A stretch of 54,855 nt of DNA from Mnemiopsis leidyi (Eukaryota > Ctenophora > Tentaculata > Lobata > Bolinopsidae), in assembly GCA_000226015.1 (NCBI GenBank), contig JH152916.1:29792-84646 (forward strand), read 5' to 3'. The notes under the pieces were generated by a model. It ran no database searches. It saw nothing but the letters and a program-made list of their open reading frames with translations, and was not told the origin of the DNA. Positions 44,901 through 54,181 of the stretch are shown one piece after another (the stretch's first letter is position 1; each line of letters begins with the position of its first letter). A program made the position numbers and the translations under genes.

Positions 44901-47900
44901 CTGTTAGTTGTTTTCATCGCTTATGCGTTGGTTACCAAGTCTGGATTTTAGAACTCTTGAACGTCATCTTGTTATTCAGAGCAGCGTGTATTAGGGTGGC
45001 CGACGTCCTGCCCCAGAACATCGTGCCCCTGAACGTTGGGTCTCAGATATTTTGCCCCCGTGACGTCCTGCTTCACATCAGACGGCTTCGTTAGGGTTAG
45101 AGTTTGGGTTAGGGTCGCTGGGGCAAAATCTGGGGCACGATGTTCTTCAGCAAGACAACGAGAACCGTGTATTAGCACACTGTGTATTAGCACACTGTAT
45201 TAGCTCACTGATGAACAAAAAATTATCTGGCATGATTTTCTACTCTGTCCCTGCATCTACGTCTGAATCACGAAATTTACCAAACAATCTCTGCAATATC
45301 CCCCTCCAATACATCCTCATTTCCTTCTTTCTTATTGCGTAAACCAGGGGATTAATCGCTGAGTTCAGTGTCAGTGGCAACCAGGTCAACAACTTGTGAT
45401 CCACCGTGAAATCGTCTGTCCCGATATGAAGTGCATTGCCACGCAGCAGGTCTGCCATGTGAATAGCTGCGCGCACGGTGTACGCCAGTGTGAAAACTGT
45501 GAAGAACGTGGCAAGTATAGTGACAGTTATACAGGCATTTTTCTTGGTTCTACAGACGGCAGGTCTAGAAGGGTCCCTCAACTTGTACAGGAGAAAACAG
45601 GTTAGGAGATTGAAGATCAAGACAAATGGAATAGTCAGACAAATGAAGAGGAGAGGAATGTATCGCTCAGGGGATAACTCGAATTCCATCATTCCTTGAC
45701 GCGTACGTGTTTTCGAAACTGCGATAGTAAACCAGGTTACTTCTAAAAGGAAGTACCCGAAAGAAACTGCCACCATTCTCCGTTTCTGTACGACGTAGAA
45801 GGGACAGACCATGGACAGATACCTAGTTACCGTTAACAAACACGTGACATAAGCAGTACCACGTGAGAATGTGAGGTATATTAGAGCGGGAACCACTGTC
45901 GAGGTTATAACAGCAGGAATAGCTGATAAACAGACTAGTAAATCGAGGAGGTTGAGCGCGATGAACATTCGGTTAACCATGCCTTTTCTTTCACGCGCAA
46001 TGAAGTAGGAGAGGGAGAGGGTGTTGGTGATAATACCGAGGGTGCTGGTTGTGGAGCAGATTATGTTGACGGTTGTGTGTCCTAGTGTGTTTTGCTCGGT
46101 CATGTCTTAGCTGAAAGATTTAGTTGGGCGTTTGTTTCATATGGAAGTAAATGATGTTTGTTAACCTCGAATTTAGGGTATATGTGAAGTTAACACTATT
46201 CCAACTTTTTAAAACATTTCAATTTTCTTGCTAGGAAACAAGTGATAAGATCCTCAGCATATTAAACTTGTAAAACTAAAAACATTGCGAAACAATTTTC
46301 TTCTTGTATCAATCCGCTGTTACCGAGTTTTTCAATTAAATGTAAGCGATATGACAGCTTTAATGAGGTCATGTCTACAAGCAATCAATATTGGCTTAAA
46401 TAGTTTTAAGCCGGGGATAACGTAACACCAAGCGATTCGAGGAGTTGACGCAAAGAGCAGGACCAATACGGCAATGCACCTGGTATCACTAGAGGGTTAT
46501 ATGCACTGGTCGTGTCCATTATCAGGTTTCAAACCCCTGAACAACCTCCGATTTTAGAACTTAGTGAGTATTTAAGTTCGACATATGGTACTGGTAGCGG
46601 GTATACCTTAGATTGTGAAATATAGGACTGAGAGCTCCTCTATATAGGCTGAGGAATATCGAAGTATTTAAGAACAATTTTCTTTTAAAGGTAAAAGGTA
46701 TAAAATTTATCCAACCGATTATCTGGCAAATACGGGCATTATGAAATCGTGATAGACTAATCCTTCGCACGAGTGAGATGTTCTCTAAGGCATTTACTAT
46801 TTGTCGACTCAAAGATCCGAGCCGTTATAACTGATTGTAGCAGAAAAGCGACCGTGAATTTATAGAAAACTGATGAAGCGATGCCCTAGAGAAAATATGT
46901 GCCAAGGAGATAAAGAAAACAATGAACAACAGTTGCTATTTCCACATTACTTCAAGATATTAGCTAGTAAAATGACATTACCCATGATCTGGGATGCCAA
47001 ATGACAGGGCAGTAACATGAGGGAAACTTAAATAACATCATGGAAGTAGGTACTATTTCCAATTCATCTGTGGTACCAGGTCGAACCGAAGTTTCTGCTG
47101 TCGAAATAAAAAGTAAACCCTCATGACTGTCACGAGTGATCTGTGACTCATGAGGCATGAGTGTGAGGCATGAGTGTGACTCATGAGGCATGAGTAATCT
47201 GTGCAGTAAAGGACTTTGTGAAAGGAAGTCGGAAGACGAGGCTTATAGGTCTTCACACATTTATACGTCTTGTAGTAGATAGTAATACTTTTCTATTGCT
47301 TTCCTCTTACTTAGTTAACATAGTTTAATTAAAAACTAATTGAGTTTGATCAGTAATTGACCAGTTTGATTATTTCAAGTCTGGGATAGAATAAGCTTGT
47401 TGATTGAGTCTAAGAGTTTAGTAGGATTAAGCGAAGAACACAAGAAGCAAAACGGAGACATTCCTTTATTAAACGTATGATTTGTAGTGAGTGCCATTTT
47501 GTAATTTAGTTATAAAGTCACTGTGTCTTGGACAACTTTCCATATGGTACTTTAACACATAAGTTTCTAAAGAGAATTGGCTTACAAGAACTTAACTAAT
47601 GGCACACACACATTTGGATAGTGTCTGTAGCTCTAGAACTCTCAGATTAAATGTTTTAAATAGTTTCGAGGATATAGAATCTAACTAAAATCGCGATATA
47701 CCTTATCACCGTATACGACGTAGAAATTAGCGAAGTTGATCTCTGTAGCTATAAAACTCTCAGATCATGCAACGAGAGCTAGAAATACCACTGACAGTTC
47801 TGATGTTGGAGAAGAATTGAGCCTGTTACTGTTTAACTGAATTCAGTAGTAGTTTGCGATGTACTGATATCCTAGCTTTGCTTTACTATGTAACTACACT

Positions 47901-50900
47901 CAGCTGAGTCAATAATTAATTGCGAGCTGTAAGTTTTGTATAGTCTAGCCAGATTGCATGGTGCAGTTACACAAGTTATACAATGCCTAAGTTAATAATT
48001 ATAATGATTCAATTATAGTTACTTGCACAAAAATTTCATCTCGTCCGGAATGAAACTTCTGAAAGATTATTCCATATTTGGAAGTCCTACTGATGAGTAA
48101 AGATTTTTGTTCTCATACCGTACATGTTGTGTTAAGATTACGAAAATCGTCTCTACTCTCAAGCAATAAATCGTCTTAAAGACATTCCTTACAGAAATTT
48201 CAGTTTATGCACTTGTACTTACTACTTAAAGCACAGAAATTCTCAAATTTTGCAGTTACGCTATGAGAGACGACCAATAATGTACGCGATTTTTGAATTT
48301 GGTCGCGAATGATAACTGAAATCGGCTAAAGACGAAATATGTGTCGCATTCAATCACCAAGTCGTCGCAGAGTTAAATATTCAGATGCTGTTTTCGTTTA
48401 TCAGTCTAAACCAGACATCACGTGTATATCACATGTTTTATCATATGTTTTTTCGCGTGTTGTCTTAAGATAGGTTCTAAGACGAAATAGCGGAAATGAT
48501 TAGTTCACGGTACACAGATAACTCAATCACTCATTTAGCCTCATTGATTTAACCTCAAGAATGAGACTAGTCATATCGAATGTGTTAACATTTTTTGTTG
48601 CAGGGAAAAGTCGTGGAGAGAAAAAGTGGCGTTGATATTTAGCGAGCGAAACAAGAACAATCCCTTTGAGAAATCCGACTTTGAAAAGTAAGTTTAGTTC
48701 GATAAGTCCGACTTAGAAAAGTAAGTTAAATTCGATATGTCAGACTTTGAAAAGTAAGTTTAGTTCGATAAGTCCGACTGTGAAAAGTAAGTTTAGTTCG
48801 ATAGGTCCGGCTGTGAAAAGTAAGTTTAGTTCGATAGGTCAGACTTTGAAAAGTAAGTTTTGTTCGATGAGTCCGGCTTAGAGAAGTAAGTTTAGTTCGA
48901 TAAATCTCACTTGTAAAAGAAGTTAAGTCTGATTTTGAAAAGTAACTTTCATTCGAGAAGTCCTATTTCTCAACAACTTTGATTTTAAAAAGTAAGCGTC
49001 AGTTTGGAATTTACATACTTACATAGCTTGCACTATACATTTCCACATAACATTGAAAAAGCCGGATATTTTTCATCGCGTCTCAAAAATTTTGCAATAC
49101 TAAGTAGGCTCAACTCTACGCTCTTCAGCTGTTCGCTACGGTCCACCCTAATGCATACCAGTAATTAACTTGCTTATCTTTTTAATGAACTTTGGGTGCT
49201 TAGTTTAGTCAAAAAATGCGTGTCAGTCGTGACGATCGTGATGGATATCAATCTTCCAGTTTTTGGCTAATCCAGCTAATGTCACTTAATGATCTTTACT
49301 TGTTGCACACATGGTCCCAAAGACCATATTTTGTTTATTGTTCTGTCGGACGATATTTTCCTCGGAAAGACTTTGTGTCCAATTTTGTGAACAATCTCAT
49401 TTCGTGTCTTCCTCGGAACAGCGTTGCTAAAACAACGAATGTTTGGCAACTCGGTGTTTAATGAAAAAAGATACTGTTGTAAACTAGAAATTCTCAAATT
49501 GGAATATATTCAAATTCTCAAATTAAAATATATTCAAATTAAAATATCTTTATGTTTATATTCGGTTTCTTTAACACGATTTGATTAATTTTATCAAAAA
49601 GTTGTCTGAAAACGTACAAGTTTGCTTCACAAATTTGCGACTAGCTAGTTGCCCGTTAAGTTATGTACAACCATGGACCATGATCGCTTAATTCCGGTCC
49701 AAGATGCTGGTGTACTTCTTCTCTGATCCAGGCCGTCTAACCTGTCATTAAACATTCCATCTTTATCTGCATACTTGTATTTTGGTTAGTAACCCACCGC
49801 CAGCTGAATATATTCATTTGCAAACTACGAATATTCAATTAGTGACCCTAACTGTGGGGTATCACACATAAAGAATGTGTTAATTAAGGAATGTTAATTA
49901 GTGGCTGATTGAGTAGAGAAGAGCAAGGAAGTATAACGGTCGAGTAATAATTGACACACTCTGCATTGTAATTATAACACTGCAGACTGTTATAATTATA
50001 ACACTGGGGACTAGGCACTGTACTTGATTTACCTATCTGGGCTCTGGATCAACGTCCACAGTATTCAGTAATGTATATGGGGTGGTTAACTTTTCAACTA
50101 ATTTATGTAGTTATGGGATGTTGGCAGCAGGCAAAGAGCATTAATTTCAGTATTTGAAAAATCACAAGATTGGCATTGACATTAAAGACTGGCATTGACA
50201 TTAATGCACATAAATGCGTGTTTAAACCCCTTCTCCCCCACAATACAGCTTTGAAGAAAGTTTCCAGTTTAAATATAATGTTAGCTAGAATTTGTGAGTT
50301 TTGACATCTCATTACCTCTCCTCCAAATTCACTGCATTTGCAGATTAACATCAAATTTTACCCTTGCAATTGATACGTAACAAAATGCTGCAACTGCTGC
50401 AACTGGACACTGCTAAAAATTTCTCGTGTGTGTTGGAATTTCTCCAGCTCTGCATCTGAAGCAACAACACTGTTTACTAACACAATGGAATCCCTGCTAT
50501 TTACATCATCCAGCAATCAGCATAGCATAGAGTTCGCACTAACACTGAAACAAAACCTCCGTTGTTTAAACACAATTAAAGATCTTCAGTTCATTGTTAA
50601 TAGACATCACCACGACACCAGTAAACTGTCCTGCCATATTTTACAGACTTGTGCTGCAACGGCAGAAATCCTCTGTCCGTGTCCTCAGACTAATATATTA
50701 CCGGCCCAAACACAGCCTACATTCTATAACTCATAAACCCGAGGTATCTTCTGTAACCGACTAACTTTGTCTCCAGTTAACAATTCGTCAGCCCTCATCT
50801 AACCGTCCTGCCGCTTAATTTCCCGTCGCGATTTTCTCATCGTCCGTAACGAAATGTGTGCATTACAGCAGACATTCCAGCACATCGAACCGGCAAGCTA

Positions 50901-52453
50901 TAATACTGTCGGCTTTGTTGCCTGCAATTGGCCGAGCATTCTCTAATGACAACAATATATTCGTTCCGGGCGTCAATTGGCACGTTTCTCGATGTATCGC
51001 GTACTACACCAGTATCTTTACACTGCCGTAACAGGAACGCCTGTTTACATTAATAGCACCGTGTGCGGGACATACCTGCAACATACGCCAATAACTAGCA
51101 AAATCGCGCGGCTCAATAGATAAAACCATAAGACTGTCACAATTTACCTTACTCGAAATTGGGGGCCGCGCGCGCCACAGTTTATTCCATCACAAAAAAG
51201 GCGGTAACTTTTGTCCTGTGACGTAGGCACTTAATGCATGGCACGCCTGGTCCTGCTATATGTGACCTGCGTGTGTGTGTAAATCTCGGTAGGCTCATTC
51301 CTTCGACCGTTGCGGCAAACTCCATTCTACTGACTTATACAGATAAGCTAGAGCCGTTGAAAGATAAGTTCTCTAAAATTGTTCAGGTACCGCATGGCTA
51401 TTTGCCAGCGAACTTGTAGGTGCGTAACATGGTCGCACAGAGAATGCTAATCACACACTGCTTCAGAATTTTGACAAGCTGGGAAAAGCTGGACATACTG
51501 TACAACCTCTGCGAAATGAGGATGGAAAACTCGGACATGAATGGTATCATTAAGGTAATTGTTAAGCACTTAGTCTTGCAGAATGTTATGCTGTGAAATG
51601 TTAAGTGATAATGTATTGGTTAGTCGGTTCAATCAATTATAAGGCTCGTGTTTTACTCTCATTATATTGGTTTTAAGCTTCACAAAGCCATTTAAAATTG
51701 AAATGGTAATAGATTGTACCGTAGACTCTGCTATATATGTACAATCACTAATCAGCAACGATATTGAGTAAAATTAGGGGTTGATTATATCTTTGTAACC
51801 TTTAAGACTGAAATGTAGGTTTGTAAATTTTGCCCGACAAATAAGACTCCACTAATGATTTACTGAAACAGCAAAGTTTCTACCTGATATAGATAAATCA
51901 CATTTGAGTCGATCAGAGAAAATTTACCTCTGTAGAAACTCCTTTAAGAGTTAAGACCCTATACTTGGTTTCAGACGATAGAAAAATGGCAGTTGAAGAC
52001 CCTGCCTATAGGAGAGGACTCGGATGAGATGTTATACTGGTACTTCTGCGGCACTAGGATTTACCGTCAAGACAGAAATGTCGAACATCTGGAGAGGAAA
52101 TCAGGTAATGTGCTGGGCAGTACTTTCTCGTGTGCAGCCTGTCTCATTCTATCTAGCTTTGTGTCTCATTCTATCTAGCTTTGTGATTAACGATAAAGAT
52201 ACTGGTATTTCTAATTTCACAATCTTAAACGATAACTTTGACGAATAATTATAGCATTGACGAATAATTATTACATAGAAATGTGTACTGATCACTCAGT
52301 AACACATTCCTTACTAGCCCGGAGGTCAGTAAAACGACAGAAGTCCATCACGGCCCCCGCACTAGTAGGCATGAGTGGGATGAAGAAGTACGCCTACGAG
52401 ACTTTGCTGAAACTGACGGACACACCCCGAAGTAATCTTATCAAGGAAGAGTA
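41974..52453 (+). CDS. CECR2-like: CECR2-like chromatin-remodelling subunit, N-terminal part
   Basis: Six exons: 41974-42069, 43234-43325, 48604-48687, 51467-51554, 51975-52104 and 52318-52450, joined in phases 0, 2, 2, 0 and 1. The spliced protein starts MKDVQGWWEVPSICYYCSLL, matching the conserved WWEVP start of CECR2 proteins, then LPDFTIE and RLEEAL. Exon 4 gives KLDILYNLC, and exon 5 the diagnostic LPIGEDSDEMLYWYFCGTR-Y block. A basic nuclear-localisation-like RRSVKRQK follows in exon 6. CECR2 partners ISWI-type ATPases in nucleosome remodelling in the nucleus. About 208 residues are visible. The reading frame meets TAA (GAG TAA) at 52451-52453, where GTAAGTT also fits a donor, so it either ends as a short form without bromodomain or continues in exons I cannot find. 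Introns 2 and 3 begin with splice-donor repeat arrays. The opposite strand of intron 2 holds a GPCR gene. Confidence 0.85.
42650..42790 (+). repeat. ACATAGTATAGTG-type repeat in intron 1
   Basis: Degenerate GTGTA, TATAGTG and TACACA words fill about 140 bp of intron 1 of the CECR2-like gene. Confidence 0.6.
43318..43492 (+). repeat. 21-bp array of splice-donor units, intron 2 start
   Basis: GTAAGT occurs at 43326 (the exon 2 donor), then at 43355, 43376, 43397, 43418, as GTAGGT at 43439, and again as GTAAGT at 43462 and 43483. After the first, spacing is 21 bp with one 23-bp step. Units read GTAAGTTTTATTTAATGCAGG. The exon end, ACGCAGT|GTAAGT, matches the unit word ATGCAGG|GTAAGT, so exon end and array are homologous. 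Confidence 0.92.
44037..44150 (+). repeat. (TGTGTACTTG)n minisatellite in intron 2
   Basis: About ten copies of a 10-bp unit with occasional TTCTG and one CGATG variant. Confidence 0.95.
45007..45150. repeat. Imperfect inverted repeat around TTAGGG words
   Basis: AGAACATCGTGCCCC and ATTTTGCCCC on the left (about 45016-45058) return reverse-complemented as GGGGCAAAATCTGGGGCAC followed by GATGTTCT (about 45120-45147). The right arm lacks the intervening words of the left. The spacer contains TTAGGGTTAGAGTTTGGGTT. Confidence 0.75.
45240..46103 (-). CDS. Intronless class A (rhodopsin-like) GPCR
   Basis: A 287-residue single-exon receptor with seven hydrophobic segments. Family marks: N27 in TM1, D54 in TM2 (LNLLDLL), TRY at 93-95 in place of DRY at the end of TM3, P159 in TM5, and NPLVY (251-255) in TM7, followed by a basic helix 8. 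The Cys normally at the top of TM3 (25 residues before the Arg) is absent, so the standard extracellular disulfide cannot form. The TM6 CWxP motif is replaced by FTLAY. The ligand is unknown. The N-terminus is short, about 12 residues, which fits a peptide- or small-molecule receptor. It lies wholly inside intron 2 of the CECR2-like gene, on the opposite strand. Its start codon has no competing upstream Met in frame. Confidence 0.9.
   Translation of the reverse strand: MTEQNTLGHTTVNIICSTTSTLGIITNTLSLSYFIARERKGMVNRMFIALNLLDLLVCLSAIPAVITSTVVPALIYLTFSRGTAYVTCLLTVTRYLSMVCPFYVVQKRRMVAVSFGYFLLEVTWFTIAVSKTRTRQGMMEFELSPERYIPLLFICLTIPFVLIFNLLTCFLLYKLRDPSRPAVCRTKKNACITVTILATFFTVFTLAYTVRAAIHMADLLRGNALHIGTDDFTVDHKLLTWLPLTLNSAINPLVYAIRKKEMRMYWRGILQRLFGKFRDSDVDAGTE
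46104..48603. other. Rest of CECR2-like intron 2
   Basis: AT-rich, no further exon found between the GPCR start and the next acceptor (TTGCAG, 48598-48603). A GAGGCATGAGTGTGA-type small repeat lies at 47140-47195. Confidence 0.45.
48655..48958 (+). repeat. 33-bp array of splice-donor units, intron 3 start
   Basis: GTAAGT recurs at 48688 (the exon 3 donor), 48721, 48754, 48787, 48820, 48853 and 48886, exactly 33 bp apart. Decayed copies lie near 48919 (GAAGTT) and 48942 (GTAACT). The unit is TCCGACTTTGAAAA|GTAAGT plus TTAGTTCGATAAG. The first unit is the last 14 bases of exon 3 plus the intron start. Confidence 0.95.
48959..51466. other. Rest of CECR2-like intron 3
   Basis: No supported exon. 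The 102-codon frame at 50428-50736 and the frame at 51234-51419 lack motifs. GC rises around 50760-51200, with GCGCGCG words near 51170, but I find no promoter elements strong enough to call. Confidence 0.4.
52141..52184 (+). repeat. 22-bp tandem duplication in intron 5
   Basis: GTCTCATTCTATCTAGCTTT-GT occurs twice in exact succession (52141-52162 and 52163-52184). Confidence 0.95.
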
Positions 52454-52957
52454 AGTTATCAGAATTGTGTTCGGTCATTTTAGTATTTGTTTTAGGTATT
52501 TTTGACTACTTTTTCTGCTATCTTACTTTTTTTGCCTTTAAGGACCACGACTTGTAGTACACAGCAGAAAACAAAGAGTGCTAAACAATAAGTGCTAATT
52601 TGTCGAGAAAGTTAAATCACCAACAATTATGATGAGAATTATCTGGCGTTTTTAACAAGAAACTTTCATACACGATGACGAAACTCTATTTATGTCCATC
52701 ATTAAAATCTTCATGACTGCAATGATTCTTATTCATTTCCTGGTGTCAAAACTTCTTCAGATAAGCGTAAATCAAAATTAATATCATTGTGAATTACCCC
52801 ACGTAATTAGAATCTATTCTTTCGAATTCCTGAAAATGATTATAATCTGACGAAACACTATCGATTTTGATAACTATTAGCTGCAAAACCGAAAGCAATT
52901 GTCTGTCACACATCATGCCACTAAAAAGGAATTCCATAACATTTCTGACAGCTAACT
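52454..52957. other. Convergent interval between two genes
   Basis: About 500 bp between the end of the visible CECR2-like exons and the stop codon of the minus-strand EF-hand gene. It holds the 3' UTRs of one or both genes. AATAAG at about 52587 is a weak polyadenylation-signal variant on the plus strand. Confidence 0.4.
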
Positions 52958-54181
52958 TCATATGATATCATCACAGTTTAACATAAATCTTTGAAACTCG
53001 TCGAACGATATCCTCCCCTCTGTTCCTACGTGATGTATGATGTTCTGTATATCTGTATCCTGTAAAGACAGTACTGTAAATCTGTGTATTGAACAGTTGC
53101 ACGCGATATACTATCAGCAAATAATTTTACCAAATCAAGATTGACTGCAGTAATACATAGAAGGGCACTTTTTCTTGCCCGACTGTACCCAATTTCTTGG
53201 AATCGTGTAAGTGTACTGAGAATTAACGTTGTTGACCTACCTGATAATGCTGTGTTTTACCTGAAACTGTAGTCCAAGGTTCGAGAGGACCGATTTTAAT
53301 TTGTCTGTGTCTATGAAACCGTCCCCGGCATGATCAAATGCGTTAAACGTCACCTAAAGCAAATTTCCTTGTTTAGTCATTACCTTCAGATCTATCGTAG
53401 TACCGTATCTGGTCAGGTGATCATGGTCCTGATTTCCTTATTGGTTTTAAGGCCTCTCACGTGACAAAAATCTCCATATATGGAATAATTGGCAAAACCT
53501 GTAAGGAATCGGTCTCGTTTGTAAGTGCCATGTTCTTTTTAATGCTCTCGGCAAACTGTTCGTAGGTTACACAGTCCTTGTCTTGCCCTTCCTCTAGAGT
53601 CGGAACTGCGGAAATAAACAGCTTACTTTTACAAATTCTATCTTTATTTTGTCAATGAATAAGGCCAAGGTCAAATCCAAATGAGGTCAAAGCTTCGTCA
53701 AGGTAATATAAAACATAGCAATCTGGTATTCAATCTAATAGTCAGTTTTTTAAGATTTTAATACAACTGTTTGATACAACTGTCGCGAGCTATGATATCC
53801 AGGGTGCTCTATAATCAATATATATATATATATAATATACAGGGTGCTTAAATGATCAAAAGTGACGCAACAGATGACGCCAGCAAGACAACATTTATTG
53901 CTGTACTTAACTATATATAGCTATCAAGTTTTACGACATTTATTGCTATTGTTTAATATATATAGCTAGCAAGTGCGTGTAATTGCCGTTCATCCACTGA
54001 GGAAACTAGATTGCGTTTTAACAGTATACTCACGCTCGCCGATAAACTCAATAAGGTCTGCCTCTGTTGCGTTGATGCCGAGCGCTCGGAGCACACAATC
54101 TAACTCTTTGGGAGCTAACTTCTGGTCCTTGTTGACGTCCATCAGCTGAAACAGTTCGTGTATCTCTGTGTCGGTCGTCTC
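52958..54181 (-). CDS. Calmodulin-like EF-hand protein (5' end missing)
   Basis: Minus-strand exons, 5' to 3': 54034-54181, 53499-53605, 53261-53353 and 52958-53059. Phases are 0 in, then 1, 0 and 0, and all splice sites are GT..AG. The visible part is about 149 residues, already calmodulin-sized, so the missing first exon is probably short. EF1 (DVNKDQKLAPKE) has good calcium ligands. EF2 (GQDKDCVTYEQF) and EF4 (VGTEGRISFDEF) have lost several ligand positions. EF3 (DHAGDGFIDTDK) has Lys in place of the usual loop-end Glu. Such proteins sense calcium or act as light chains of myosin-like partners; the loss of ligands suggests a structural or light-chain role, which is inference. The gene is transcribed toward the CECR2-like gene. 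Confidence 0.85.
53818..53838. repeat. (TA)n microsatellite in EF-hand intron
   Basis: About 21 bases of pure TA in the intron between the first two visible EF-hand exons, followed by an imperfect duplication of AGGGTGCT flanking it. Confidence 0.95.

Noticed and set aside
45396-45699. Plus-strand frames inside the GPCR gene
   Set aside because: No motif; they are antisense shadows of a receptor with clear TRY and NPLVY motifs.
50428-50736. 102-codon plus-strand frame in CECR2-like intron 3
   Set aside because: No signal peptide, domain or splice support; composition resembles the surrounding intron.
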